A stretch of 64,000 nt of DNA from Chitinophagaceae bacterium UBA2791. Its GTDB lineage: Bacteria > Bacteroidota > Bacteroidia > Chitinophagales > Chitinophagaceae. Position numbers and translations under genes: made by a program. Within the stretch, counting starts at the first letter, position 1. Each line of letters opens with the position of its first letter. Shown in pieces: positions 40,342-49,991 of the stretch. Under the pieces are notes generated by a model that saw only the letters and a program-made list of their open reading frames with translations, had not been told where the DNA came from and did no database searches. The DNA is taken from positions 1 to 64,000 of the forward strand of contig DEHV01000080.1 in assembly GCA_002352105.1 (NCBI GenBank), read 5' to 3'.

Positions 40342-42771
40342 ATGAAGCTTTTTAGCGCCGTGACAGAGGGGGTATCCTTTCTTCTTTTTTTTCTTTTTCT
40401 TTCTATTGGCGGATCAGCGCAGGCTCCTGGAAAATCGTTGATAAAGGGAGTGATAATCGATTCTTCCAGCTCCCAACCATTAGGCTATGCCACCATAAAA
40501 TTAATTGCAAGCGGCGACCAATCTCTACAGCAGGAATATATCTCGAATGAAAAGGGCGAGTTTCGTGCAGAAGTTGCGCCGGGAACTTATCATATAGAAG
40601 TGAGCTTTATGGGCTTCCGGCCGCATACTACCCCTTTGTTTTCGGCAGATAAACCGGAAACTGACCTGGGCCGGATCTTGCTCGCGGACATTGCCAATAC
40701 CCTGGAGGAAGTGATCGTACAGGCAGAAAAAAGTTCCATGCAACTGTCGCTGGATAAAAAAATATTTAACGTGGGGCTCGACCTGGCGAACGCAGGCGGC
40801 TCGGCTGTTGACATTCTTTCCAATGTTCCTTCTGTTTCCGTCGACCCGGAGGGAACAGTAAAATTAAGAGGAAGCGCCAATGTAAGGATACTGATCGACG
40901 GCAAACCATCGGGGCTTGTCAGCTTTAAAGGCAGCGGAGGTCTGCAGCAACTGCAGGCCAATATGATCGAAAGGGTCGAGATCATCACCAATCCTTCGGC
41001 CCGGTATGAGGCGGAAGGTATGGCGGGGATTATCAATATTGTGCTCCGGAAAGAGAAAAAGCAGGGTTTTAACGGTTCCCTGGAGATCATTGCAGGCGAT
41101 CCCGCCAATTTCGGCGGCGCCGCCAACCTGAATTACCGTCATAAAAAAATCAATTTTTTTATCAATTACGGGATTGCCTATCGCCGAACGCCAGGCATCG
41201 GCTCCCTGTACCAGGAGGTTTATGGAGCCGATACGACCTTTATCCTGAAACAAAATACAAAAGGAAGGGTAACGGGCTTAAATAACAATATCCGGGGCGG
41301 ACTGGATTTTTATTTTAATGAGAAAAGCGTTCTCACCGCCGCTTACCTGTTCCGCAGAAGCGATGCTGACCGGCTCACCAATATCCGTTATGCCGATTTT
41401 TATTTTGACGAGTCGAACCCCGCGGCCTTGACCACCCGGCGGCAGGATGAAACAGAACAGGAACCCAATTCAGAATATTCCCTGATCTATAAAAGATCTT
41501 TTGAAGAAAAAGGTCATGAACTGGTAGCCGAAATAAGGTACCTCGATAACTGGGAAAACTCCGATCAGTTGTTTACGCAAACGCAACTGGAGCTGGACGG
41601 CTCCGAGCGACCTTATAAGACCAGCTTACAAAACTCGTTGAATGACGAATGGGAAAAACATTTCCTCGTGCAGGCGGATTATACAAAACCTATCGGCAAG
41701 GAAGGGAAGTTTGAAACCGGTTTAAGAAGCAGCTTCCGGAACATGACCAATGATTATGTGGTGAATGATATTGACGATTCTGGCGCGGAAACGCCTTTAG
41801 AGGGACTGGACAATATTTTCGTGTACAACGAAAACATCCACGCCGTTTACGGCATACTCGGAAATAAACAGCGCAAAATATCTTACCAGGCGGGACTGCG
41901 CGCAGAATGGACCGACGTAAAGACCACTCTTAAAAAAACCGATGAAACCAATCCGCGGAATTATGTAAACCTGTTTCCCAGTGCGCATTTCACGCTGGAC
42001 CTGCCCCAGGAGAACGCCATCCAGCTCAGCTATAGCCGAAGGGTAACCAGGCCGTTCTATAACGAGCTGAGCCCATTCTTTACTTTTTCCGATAGCCGCA
42101 ATTTTTCCAGCGGCAATCCCGACCTGGACCCCGAGTTCAGCGATGTAATTGAGCTGGGGCATATCAAGTATCTCGACAAAGGCTCTCTATCTTCATCTGT
42201 CTATTACCGATATACCAATGGAAAAATAAGCCATATCCGGACGGTGGATGACAAAGGTATGTCGATCAACAGACCAGAGAATCTTTTATCGGAGCAGTCG
42301 TTCGGAACCGAATTCATCGCCGATTATTCCGCATTTAAATGGTGGAAACTGAATGTCAACCTCAATTTCTTTTACGCCGATATAGATGGAAGCAATCTCG
42401 TTAAAACATATAAAACGTCTACCTATAGCTGGTTTGCCCGCCAAACCTCAAGATTTACAGTTGCCGGCAATACGGATATACAATTGCGGCTGAATTACGA
42501 GGCGCCGCAGAAAACCGTTCAGGGAACCAGGAGATCTCTTTATTATGCCGACCTCTCGGCAAGCAGGGACGTGCTTAAAGGCAAGGGCACCATTAACCTG
42601 AACCTGCTCGACATTTTTAATACGCGCAAATCAAGATCGTTGACAGAAGGGCCTAACTTCTTTACCCGAAGCGAGTACCAGTACAGAAGAAGACAGATCA
42701 ACGCTACATTCAGCTACCGTATCAAACAGGCAAAGGCGGCCAAGCCGAAAAAAGAAGCCGGCGAAGAATAA
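40342..42771 (+). CDS. Outer membrane TonB receptor-like beta-barrel protein
   Basis: Protein of 809 residues. The signal peptide ends near GGSAQ (about residue 28). A carboxypeptidase-like domain (about 35-120) and a plug-like domain (about 125-245: LSLDKKIFNVG, DPEGTVKLRGSANVRILIDGK, NIVLRKEKKQGFNG) precede an outer membrane protein barrel of the OMP_b-brl_3 type, with SYSRRVTRPFYNELSPFFTF near 555 and a C-terminal ATFSYRIKQ followed by a basic tail. It differs from SusC in lacking the STN domain and a SusD partner. The ligand is unknown. The 3' end converges on the histidine kinase 14 bases away. Confidence 0.9.
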   Translation: MKLFSAVTEGVSFLLFFLFLSIGGSAQAPGKSLIKGVIIDSSSSQPLGYATIKLIASGDQSLQQEYISNEKGEFRAEVAPGTYHIEVSFMGFRPHTTPLFSADKPETDLGRILLADIANTLEEVIVQAEKSSMQLSLDKKIFNVGLDLANAGGSAVDILSNVPSVSVDPEGTVKLRGSANVRILIDGKPSGLVSFKGSGGLQQLQANMIERVEIITNPSARYEAEGMAGIINIVLRKEKKQGFNGSLEIIAGDPANFGGAANLNYRHKKINFFINYGIAYRRTPGIGSLYQEVYGADTTFILKQNTKGRVTGLNNNIRGGLDFYFNEKSVLTAAYLFRRSDADRLTNIRYADFYFDESNPAALTTRRQDETEQEPNSEYSLIYKRSFEEKGHELVAEIRYLDNWENSDQLFTQTQLELDGSERPYKTSLQNSLNDEWEKHFLVQADYTKPIGKEGKFETGLRSSFRNMTNDYVVNDIDDSGAETPLEGLDNIFVYNENIHAVYGILGNKQRKISYQAGLRAEWTDVKTTLKKTDETNPRNYVNLFPSAHFTLDLPQENAIQLSYSRRVTRPFYNELSPFFTFSDSRNFSSGNPDLDPEFSDVIELGHIKYLDKGSLSSSVYYRYTNGKISHIRTVDDKGMSINRPENLLSEQSFGTEFIADYSAFKWWKLNVNLNFFYADIDGSNLVKTYKTSTYSWFARQTSRFTVAGNTDIQLRLNYEAPQKTVQGTRRSLYYADLSASRDVLKGKGTINLNLLDIFNTRKSRSLTEGPNFFTRSEYQYRRRQINATFSYRIKQAKAAKPKKEAGEE

Positions 42772-42785
42772 AGCCGCGACGCTAT

Positions 42786-44714
42786 CTATATGGGAACAAT
42801 AACCGTAAATGAAGCGCCCTCGTTCAATTTACTCCTGGCAAAGATCACGCCCCCATGATTCTCTACGATCTTTTTACAGATGGCCAGCCCTATTCCGGCG
42901 CCGTCGTATTCCGATCTGCTATGAAGACGCTGGAAGATGACAAATATCTTATCCGCAAACTTCTCTTCGAAGCCAATTCCATTATCCGTGAACGTTAGCT
43001 GCAGATAGCGGCTAGCCTTAGCGAGATTAGACAGGATCTGACGCGAAATCTCTTCCTGCTCCAGTATGGCATGGCTGATATTGATAACCGGATGGGTTCC
43101 GTCTTTTCTCGAAAATTTAAGGGAATTACTGACGAGGTTCTGGAATAATTGCCTGAATTGGGATACAACAATGTTAGCGACGGGCAGGCCGTCGGTCTTT
43201 ACAATGGCCTTGCTTGTCTCCAGCTTGCATTCCAGGGTCTGCAATACTTCTTCCAACAGGCGCTGAAGACTGTGCTGGCTGTATTCCTTATCGCCCGAGA
43301 GGGTAGAAATCGAAAGCAGGTCATTGATCATCTGCTGCATTCTCATGGATGAATGCACGATCTTTTCCAGATAAGCCCTTCCCTCCTCCTGCAAGCTTTC
43401 ACGGTGTTTCAACAAAAGCCGGTCGCCGAAAGTAGATATCTTACGCAAGGGCTCCTGCAGGTCGTGACTGGCTACATACGCAAACTCTTCAAGACTGGTA
43501 TTGGATTGTTGCAGCGCTATCGTTTTTTGAAACAGCTCCTCTTCGATGTTTTTTCTATCTGTGATGTCCAATACCGCTCCCAGCACCTCCATGATGTATT
43601 GATCGGCGGTCGCGCTGAATACGATCTCCCGGGCCAGCATCCATCGCCAGGAGCCGTTCTTGTGTTTCATCCGGCACTCGACATTAAACAATAATTTCTC
43701 CGGCTTAATTCCTCTTTTGTATTTCCCGAATCGCTCAGCGATCCTTTTAAAATCATCGGGATGATAGATCTCCCGTATCACTTTTTCCCCCATTTCCAAT
43801 ATCTCCGCAGGCGTATAACCTAAAACATTTTCTATTTCATTGTTGACGTATACAATACGGCCTATCCTCGCGTCAAAAAGATAAAGAACGGTAGGAGAAG
43901 CGTCGGCAATATGTTTGATGAACTGCTCGCTTCTTTCGAGCCTTTCAATCAAAAGCTGTTTCTCGGTAATGTCCTGGCAGGTCCCAATAACCTTGTAGAT
44001 ATCTCCATTTTCATCCAGCAACGGCTCTCTCCTGACCTGGAGTATCTTCATGCTGCCGTCGTCGAGGGTGATCCTGCTCAGGTATTCCTGCGCTTTCTTT
44101 TCCTTTAGCAGCTCTTGGTAATTTTGTTCGTAGAACTCCCTGTCTTCTTCACAAATAAACGACATGAAACGCTCCATCGTAATGACCTCCGATTGGGGAG
44201 CAAGGCCATAGATGCGGTATAATTCATCCGACCAATTGATCTTGTCGCTTGCCTTTTCCCAGGACCAGTTGCCGACATGCGCCGCAGCCTGGGCCTGCGT
44301 ATACAATTCCTGGCTCCGTTGCAGTTTGCGCAGCATATGATGGCGGCCGGTGATATCCATCACAACGCCATGTATGCTTACCGCCGCATCATCTTTAAAA
44401 CTTACTTTGCCGCGCGACCATAAAACCTTTTCAGCAGGCCCGGGCTGGTAACGAAATTCAAAATCATAGTCGCCGCTTACGGACAGCGCATGATCAATGG
44501 CCGCCCGTAAGCCGGGCCTGTCAGAAGGATGCACATTCAACATTAATGCCTCAAACGAAATGACGCCGGAAATGTTCAGTATCTTTTCAAAATGAGGCGT
44601 TCCCGAAATGCTGTTATCAGGAAGACGCCAGGTATAACTGCCCATATCGGCAAGCTCCTGGGCTTCCAATAATTCTTTACAATAGTCGTCATATGTGCGG
44701 GGTTGAGAATACAC
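42786..44714 (-). CDS. PAS-domain sensor histidine kinase (soluble)
   Basis: Kinase of 642 residues without membrane helices. Three PAS folds (about 20-125, 137-255 and 262-388), each followed by ITxR/ITEK-like linkers. HisKA has the phospho-acceptor His417 in YVASHDLQEPLRKI. The HATPase domain (about 505-642) has FQNLVSNSLKFSRKDG (N box), LTFTDNGIGFEEKF (G1) and GAGIGLAICKKIVENHGG (G2). The start is GTG at 44714. No response regulator is adjacent, so it is an orphan kinase. Confidence 0.93.
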   Translation of the reverse strand: MYSQPRTYDDYCKELLEAQELADMGSYTWRLPDNSISGTPHFEKILNISGVISFEALMLNVHPSDRPGLRAAIDHALSVSGDYDFEFRYQPGPAEKVLWSRGKVSFKDDAAVSIHGVVMDITGRHHMLRKLQRSQELYTQAQAAAHVGNWSWEKASDKINWSDELYRIYGLAPQSEVITMERFMSFICEEDREFYEQNYQELLKEKKAQEYLSRITLDDGSMKILQVRREPLLDENGDIYKVIGTCQDITEKQLLIERLERSEQFIKHIADASPTVLYLFDARIGRIVYVNNEIENVLGYTPAEILEMGEKVIREIYHPDDFKRIAERFGKYKRGIKPEKLLFNVECRMKHKNGSWRWMLAREIVFSATADQYIMEVLGAVLDITDRKNIEEELFQKTIALQQSNTSLEEFAYVASHDLQEPLRKISTFGDRLLLKHRESLQEEGRAYLEKIVHSSMRMQQMINDLLSISTLSGDKEYSQHSLQRLLEEVLQTLECKLETSKAIVKTDGLPVANIVVSQFRQLFQNLVSNSLKFSRKDGTHPVINISHAILEQEEISRQILSNLAKASRYLQLTFTDNGIGFEEKFADKIFVIFQRLHSRSEYDGAGIGLAICKKIVENHGGVIFARSKLNEGASFTVIVPI

Positions 44715-44822
44715 CGTACCTGGCCTTAACCTTTACCGTTTAAATTTAACCATTAATAGCGGATAGCGACATGATATTTGTCATCTTCCCCACAAATGGA
44801 TAAGATTCAGGCTATGGGAGGT

Positions 44823-46010
44823 CTACCTATTGTATTCGGCCAGGGCTTTTTCTAGGCAATCCATGGCCCGGGACAGGTCTTCCGTATTCAGCACATAGGC
44901 GAGCCGAACTTCGTTCGCTCCCCTGCTCCGGTCGGCATAAAACCCGCTTGCCGGCGCAAGCATTACCGTTTGGTTGTTGTCAGCAAAGGATTCCAGCAGC
45001 CATTGGCAGAACGTATCGGCATCATCGACGGGCAGTCGCGCCATCGCATAAAACGCGCCCCCGGGGTTTGGGCAGAAAACGCCGGGCATGGCATTCAGCC
45101 TGGAGACCAGCAGATCCCTTCTTTTTTGATATTCGGCCTTTGTAGCGTCAAAATAATCAGAAGGAAGATCTACCGCCGCTTCAGCCAGGATCTGGCCGTA
45201 TGTAGGCGGACTAAGCCTCGCCTGCGCAAACTTCATAGCGGTATCCAAGATTTGTTTGTTCCTGGTAATAAAAGCGCCGATCCTGGCGCCGCAGGCGCTG
45301 TATCTTTTAGATACGGTATCCATCAGCACAACATGTTCATCAACGCCGGTCAGTTTCATGGCGCTAAAATGTTCGCCGGCATAGCAGAACTCACGATAAG
45401 CCTCATCCGCAAAAAGATAAAGGCCATGTTTAATGATCAGCTGCTTTAACACTTCCAGCTCTTCGCGCGAATAAAGATAACCCGTAGGATTATTGGGGTT
45501 GCAGATCATGATGGCCCTTGTCCGGGGAGTGATGGCTTTTTCGAATGCTTCTATCGGGGGAAGCGCAAAACCTGATTCAATGGAGGAGCCCGCCGTTTTA
45601 ACAGTTATACCGGCTTCCACCGCAAACCCGTTATAATTGGCATAGAAGGGTTCGGGAATGACCACCTCATCGCCGGCGTCCAAACAGCTCATGAATCCGA
45701 AACGGATCGCTTCAGAGCCGCCGGTGGTAACAATGATCTGGTCGTAGCGTATATCAATGCCCGATCTTTGGTAGTACTCGGCCAGTTTACGGCGATACGT
45801 TTCATGACCGGCGCTATGGCTGTATTCCAGCACTTTGAAATCAGCGCGCCTCACAGCATCCAGGATCGCCGGAGCGGTTTCTATATCCGGCTGTCCAATA
45901 TTCAGATGATATACCTTAATTCCTTTTTTTCTTGCCGCTTCCGCATAGGGAACCAGTTTCCTGATGGGGGAAGAGGGCATCTGCAGGCCGCGCTGACTTA
46001 TTGATAACAT
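44823..46010 (-). CDS. PLP-dependent class I/II aminotransferase
   Basis: Cytosolic aminotransferase of 395 residues. The start is placed at the internal ATG (MLSISQRGLQMPSSPIRK). N-terminal residues KVYHLNIGQPDIETAP bind substrate. The PLP pocket is seen in TTGGSEAIRFGF, CNPNNPTGYLYS and LFADEAYREF, and the Schiff-base lysine is in DTVSKRYSACGARIG (Lys after Ser). It belongs to the AspC/AlaA-like family and may transfer amino groups to pyruvate or oxaloacetate; the specificity is uncertain. A terminator for the DUF1573 operon lies just upstream. Confidence 0.93.
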   Translation of the reverse strand: MLSISQRGLQMPSSPIRKLVPYAEAARKKGIKVYHLNIGQPDIETAPAILDAVRRADFKVLEYSHSAGHETYRRKLAEYYQRSGIDIRYDQIIVTTGGSEAIRFGFMSCLDAGDEVVIPEPFYANYNGFAVEAGITVKTAGSSIESGFALPPIEAFEKAITPRTRAIMICNPNNPTGYLYSREELEVLKQLIIKHGLYLFADEAYREFCYAGEHFSAMKLTGVDEHVVLMDTVSKRYSACGARIGAFITRNKQILDTAMKFAQARLSPPTYGQILAEAAVDLPSDYFDATKAEYQKRRDLLVSRLNAMPGVFCPNPGGAFYAMARLPVDDADTFCQWLLESFADNNQTVMLAPASGFYADRSRGANEVRLAYVLNTEDLSRAMDCLEKALAEYNR

Positions 46011-46041
46011 ATCCGTAAAGATAAGAAGGAGCAAAAATAAA

Positions 46042-46068
46042 ATCCCTGCAAGTTAAGGTTGCAGGGAT
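46042..46068 (-). terminator. Intrinsic terminator of the DUF1573 pair
   Basis: Perfect 10-base arms (46068-46059 and 46051-46042) with a 7-base loop, followed on the minus strand by TTTATTTTT. It separates the DUF1573 genes from the aminotransferase. Confidence 0.85.
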
Positions 46069-46104
46069 AAATATTGAATTAAATAACGATGAGTCCTATA
46101 TGGA

Positions 46105-46548
46105 TTATTTAGCTGTCTTGGCCGTTTTGCCCTCTTTCTCAAATTTAGCGTATTCCTCGGCGTTCAATACCTCGCCCTTGATCGTGATCTGGGCAGGAAT
46201 ATCTATGCCGGCAACCTTGATGGTGATCTGCTTGCTAAATGTTCCCAAGGCTGCGGCATTAAATCCTGCAGTAATGATCTCCTCCTTCCCTTTGGCAACA
46301 GGGGCCTGCGGCCAGGAAGGCGTAGTGCATCCGCAGGAGGCGGTGGCATTCTCAATAATAACGGGTTTATCGCTTATATTGGTAAAGGCAAAATCATGGG
46401 TCACGGGAACGCCTTGCTTGATCTTACCAAAATCATACACATTCTCCTTGAACTTGATCACATTATCCGCCTTTTTCAGGGTCGCTTCCTGCGCAAATGC
46501 GGTAACGGCAATAAACATTACGGAAAAGGCGAGCATTATTTTTTTCAT
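46105..46548 (-). CDS. DUF1573 domain protein, second of a tandem pair
   Basis: Secreted protein of 147 residues. A signal peptide (MLAFSVMFIAVTAFAQ) precedes the DUF1573 Ig-like fold: NVYDFGKIKQGVPVTHDFAFTN (in part), ENATASCGCTTPSWP and TAGFNAAALGTFSKQITI. The conserved Cys-Gly-Cys-Thr is present. It is typical of Bacteroidota envelope proteins of unknown function. It shares the layout of the gene 12 bases upstream, a recent-looking duplication. The C-terminal Lys-rich tail is unusual. Confidence 0.88.
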   Translation of the reverse strand: MKKIMLAFSVMFIAVTAFAQEATLKKADNVIKFKENVYDFGKIKQGVPVTHDFAFTNISDKPVIIENATASCGCTTPSWPQAPVAKGKEEIITAGFNAAALGTFSKQITIKVAGIDIPAQITIKGEVLNAEEYAKFEKEGKTAKTAK

Positions 46549-46560
46549 ATCTTATTGGTT

Positions 46561-46998
46561 TTAGTTTGATTTGATCAATGATAAGGATGCGTTCAGCGGA
46601 GCCGAGGTTGCAGGGGTTTTATAAACATCTCCCGAAATCTCTATGGTCTTGGTAAGATTGCCATTATAGGAAATGGTGATCGTTTTTGAAAAATGACCCT
46701 CTGAAGCGGCGTTAAAACCCACTTTTATGGAAGAGGAAGCGCCGGGAGCAATAGGTTCCTGGCTCCATTCCGGGGTGGTACAGCCGCATGTAGCGTGCAC
46801 ATGCCGGATCAGCAACAGCCCTTTCCCCTTGTTTACCAACTCAAATACATGTTCTACCGGGCGTCCCTGGGGGATCTTTCCAAAATTATAGCTAAGCTCC
46901 TTAAAATGAAGGCTTTCATCAGCCTGCTGAAGAGAAGACTGTGCAAAGCCTGCCATCATTGCAGATAGCCCGAATACCAGTAGCAGAAATTTCTTCAT
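46561..46998 (-). CDS. DUF1573 domain protein, first of a tandem pair
   Basis: Secreted protein of 145 residues; the long open frame extends to 47181, but the Met at 46998 starts a signal peptide (LLLVFGLSAMMAGFAQ). The DUF1573 segment has LSYNFGKIPQGRPVEHVFE, HVHATCGCTTPEWS and GFNAASEGHFSKTITI. It lies in tandem with the next gene, 12 bases apart. A minus-strand promoter at about 47024-47055 gives a leader of about 20 bases. It diverges from the 2-oxoacid dehydrogenase gene. Confidence 0.88.
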   Translation of the reverse strand: MKKFLLLVFGLSAMMAGFAQSSLQQADESLHFKELSYNFGKIPQGRPVEHVFELVNKGKGLLLIRHVHATCGCTTPEWSQEPIAPGASSSIKVGFNAASEGHFSKTITISYNGNLTKTIEISGDVYKTPATSAPLNASLSLIKSN

Positions 46999-47023
46999 TT
47001 CTTTGAAAATTAATTTCCTGTTC

Positions 47024-47055
47024 CAAAAATACCTATTTAACGTTCTATATGCCAA
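47024..47055 (-). promoter_or_regulatory. Promoter for the DUF1573 pair
   Basis: On the minus strand TTG (47055-47053), 21 bases, then TATTTTTG (47031-47024), a good match to the Bacteroidota -33/-7 consensus. The predicted start of transcription lies near 47017, about 20 bases before the chosen ATG. Confidence 0.55.
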
Positions 47056-47146
47056 CAAAATTTGATGTTTAAATGTTTTTTTAACATCCGGAGCATTTTT
47101 TCCGCATATTAAAAAGCTATTTATAAAATTCATGTAGGTTTGCGAC

Positions 47147-49534
47147 ATGGAAAAAGTTGAACTAACCTCTTCAACCGCCACCGAAAAGCTGTCTTTTAAT
47201 AAGTTTCGCGAGGAAGTATTAAGGGATTACCAGTTATGCTGCGAAAGTCGCGAAGCCAGCCTTCTCGGCCGAAAAGAAGTGTTAACGGGAAAGGCCAAAT
47301 TCGGAATATTCGGCGACGGAAAGGAGGTTGCCCAGGTAGCTGCGGCCAAATTTTTTCAACCGGGCGATTTTCTATCCGGGTATTATCGCGATCAGACGAT
47401 CGCTTTTGCCACGGGTCAGGCGACCATGGAAGAATTTTTCTCTCAGCTATATGCAGATCCGGATTCAACGCATGACCCTCATAGTTCAGGGAGACAGATG
47501 AATTCTCATTTTGCCACCGCTTTTGTGGATGAAACTGGCGATTGGCTGGATCTTGTCAACCGCAAGAACCTCGCCGCCCCCCTTGCGCCGACAGCATCCC
47601 AGATGCCGCGCTCCCTCGGGCTGGCGCTGGCCTCCAAGCTATTCCGGCATAGTCCTGCATTAAAACCATATAAACGCCTCAGCAACCAGGGCAACGAGGT
47701 TTGCTTTTGCACCATCGGAGACGCTTCTACCTCGGAGGGGCATTTCTGGGAAACGGTCAACGCCGCCGGCGTTATGCAGATACCGCTGGCCATTTTTATC
47801 TGGGACGACGGGTACGGCATTTCCGTGCCCAAGGAGATCCAAACGACCAAGGGCTCCATATCGGAAGCGTTGAGCGGTATGGAAAAAAAAGAGGGCGCCA
47901 ACGGCTTTCGCATTTATAAAGTGAAGGCATGGGATTATGCAGGCATGTGCGAAGTCTTCGAACAAGGGATCCGCGTGATGAGAGAAACGCATGTGCCCGC
48001 CATTTTTCATGTGGAAGAAGTTACGCAGCCCCAGGGCCATTCTACTTCAGGCAGCCATGAGCGTTACAAGACGCCCGAGAGGCTCGAATGGGAAAGGGAC
48101 TGGGACGCCAATAAGAAACTGCGGCAATGGATATTGGAAAACGCGCTGGCCAGCGAAGAAGAGCTGAACGATATCCAGGCTGCGGCAAAGGAGTACGTTA
48201 AAAAAAGTCGCCTGGCCGCCTGGAACAAATTCAACGGCAACATGGTATCCCTGGTCAACCGCTCCGTGGAAGCTATGGACGAACTGATCCGGGGCGGCGC
48301 CGATATCCAGGGGAATATCGCCAAGGTCAAAAACGAATTGCTTGCCAACAAGGAACCGCAACGAAGACATATATTAAGGGCCCTGCATGCCATTTTGCTC
48401 GACGCCGGCGATTCCCCGCTGGCGCAGCAGGCCAGGACCTGCTATGAAGAGATACGGCAGGAAGGATATAAGCTTTATTCCGCCCAGCTATACGACGAAT
48501 CCGATAAAAGCCCCCTCCTCGTCGCCTCCAATAAGGTTGAGTATACCGATCAATGGATCAACGGCTTTGAAATACTGAACAGGTATTTCGACGGATTGTT
48601 CGCCAAAAATCCATTGGTGATCGCCTATGGCGAGGATGTGGGAAAGATCGGAGACGTAAACCAGGGATTTGCCGGACTGCAACACAAATATTCCGATCTG
48701 CGCATCTTCGATACCGGTATCCGCGAGCTGACCATTATCGGGCAGGGAATAGGCCTGGCCTTGCGGGGATTAAGGCCTATCGCTGAAATACAATACCTGG
48801 ATTATATACTCTATTGCATTCAAATGCTTAGCGATGACGCCGCCAGCCTGAGCTGGAGGACAAAGGGGAAACAACGCTGCCCGTTGATCGTCAGGACCCG
48901 TGGGCATCGCCTCGAAGGCATCTGGCATAGCGGCTCGCCCCTGGGATTAATGATCCACGCCCTCAGAGGATTCCATATCTGCGTGCCTCGTAATATGACG
49001 CAGGCAGCGGGACTATACAATACCCTGCTTACCGGAAATGATCCGGCTATCGTGATAGAACCCCTGAATGGCTACCGGCTAAAAGAACGCCTTCCTTCCA
49101 ACCTCTCCGACTATCGCGTGGCGTTAGGCGAACCGGAGATCATCAGGGAAGGGACCGATATTACCATCGTTTCTTATGGCTCTACCCTGCGCATCGTGGA
49201 AGAATCCTGTAATATTCTTTCCCGGCACGGCATCAGCGGGGAAATAATCGATGTGCAAACGCTGCTTCCCTTCGACGTCAGGCATACCATTCTTGATTCC
49301 CTGAAGAAAACCAACCGGATCGTATTCATCGATGAAGATGTTCCCGGCGGGGCCGCAGGATATATGTTTACCATGGTCATGGAAAAACAGGGAGGATACC
49401 GCTGGCTGGATACCGCCCCCAGAACCATTACCGGCAAGGATCACCGCCCCAGCTACGGCAGCGATGGCGATTATTTCAGCAAACCCAATACCGAAGAGAT
49501 CGTCAGCGTCATCATGGAAATGATGAAAGAATAA
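47147..49534 (+). CDS. Fused 2-oxoacid dehydrogenase E1 (alpha+beta), branched-chain type
   Basis: Thiamine diphosphate enzyme of 795 residues fusing the alpha and beta E1 subunits of the branched-chain 2-oxoacid dehydrogenase complex; it decarboxylates 2-oxoacids and passes the acyl group to lipoyl E2. The alpha half has the ThDP motif GDASTSEGHFWETVNAAG and FIWDDGYGISVPKE, and the regulatory/substrate region HSTSGSHERYKT. The beta half opens near residue 455 with NRYFDGLFAKNP and AYGEDVGKIGDVNQGF, and has QGIGLALRGLRPIAEIQYLDY. Fusion is common in Bacteroidota. It may be co-transcribed with a small membrane gene 22 bases after it. Confidence 0.93.
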   Translation: MEKVELTSSTATEKLSFNKFREEVLRDYQLCCESREASLLGRKEVLTGKAKFGIFGDGKEVAQVAAAKFFQPGDFLSGYYRDQTIAFATGQATMEEFFSQLYADPDSTHDPHSSGRQMNSHFATAFVDETGDWLDLVNRKNLAAPLAPTASQMPRSLGLALASKLFRHSPALKPYKRLSNQGNEVCFCTIGDASTSEGHFWETVNAAGVMQIPLAIFIWDDGYGISVPKEIQTTKGSISEALSGMEKKEGANGFRIYKVKAWDYAGMCEVFEQGIRVMRETHVPAIFHVEEVTQPQGHSTSGSHERYKTPERLEWERDWDANKKLRQWILENALASEEELNDIQAAAKEYVKKSRLAAWNKFNGNMVSLVNRSVEAMDELIRGGADIQGNIAKVKNELLANKEPQRRHILRALHAILLDAGDSPLAQQARTCYEEIRQEGYKLYSAQLYDESDKSPLLVASNKVEYTDQWINGFEILNRYFDGLFAKNPLVIAYGEDVGKIGDVNQGFAGLQHKYSDLRIFDTGIRELTIIGQGIGLALRGLRPIAEIQYLDYILYCIQMLSDDAASLSWRTKGKQRCPLIVRTRGHRLEGIWHSGSPLGLMIHALRGFHICVPRNMTQAAGLYNTLLTGNDPAIVIEPLNGYRLKERLPSNLSDYRVALGEPEIIREGTDITIVSYGSTLRIVEESCNILSRHGISGEIIDVQTLLPFDVRHTILDSLKKTNRIVFIDEDVPGGAAGYMFTMVMEKQGGYRWLDTAPRTITGKDHRPSYGSDGDYFSKPNTEEIVSVIMEMMKE

Positions 49535-49556
49535 TTTTCATTCAAAAATCTCGCAA

Positions 49557-49889
49557 ATGCTCTCTCCGGAGGAAAAAAGATTTATCCGTTCCTGGGATGA
49601 ACAAAGAAAGGGCGGACGCTGGTCATACTACCTGCTCTATATTCCCGTCGGCGCCTTCATTTGCAGCCTGATACTATCGGTATTCCTCTACCTGTTTTTC
49701 CAGATAACCCTGGGCGCGCCGTTTTTATGGTTTGTTTTCGCCGCCAGCCTGGCGCTCAGCCTGATCCTGACGCTTGGCTCCTGGCACAATAACGAAAGAA
49801 AATTCAAAAGGATCATTCAACGGGAGATTGAGGAAGGGCGCGAGAGAGACCGGGAACAGGCAGCCGAAAAGGGGCCGGACAATGTCTAG
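49557..49889 (+). CDS. Small two-helix membrane protein, unknown
   Basis: Protein of 110 residues: a charged N-terminal segment (LSPEEKRFIRSWDEQRKGGR), two membrane helices (about 24-46 and 52-75), then a very charged C-terminal helix (NERKFKRIIQREIEEGRE). A normal membrane-protein profile, with no family I recognise. It follows the E1 gene by 22 bases and is likely in its operon. Confidence 0.6.
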   Translation: MLSPEEKRFIRSWDEQRKGGRWSYYLLYIPVGAFICSLILSVFLYLFFQITLGAPFLWFVFAASLALSLILTLGSWHNNERKFKRIIQREIEEGRERDREQAAEKGPDNV

Positions 49890-49901
49890 TTCGCCAAATA
49901 A

Positions 49902-49990
49902 ACCCTTATGATTGAATAGGAAGCGCCCGCAGGGAACTGCTTTTTATAAGACCCAGGGATACAGATCAAACCTTATGATCGAATAGAAGC
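49902..49990. repeat. Short imperfect direct repeat
   Basis: A unit of about 21 bases at 49903-49924 recurs at 49970-49990 with two changes (CTTATGATTGAATAGGAAGC-like versus CTTATGATCGAATAGAAGC). It lies in the spacer between converging genes. No function is evident. Confidence 0.5.
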
Positions 49991-49991
49991 C

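Noticed and set aside
49902..49990. CRISPR-like repeat
   Set aside because: Only two imperfect short units, no regular spacers and no cas genes.
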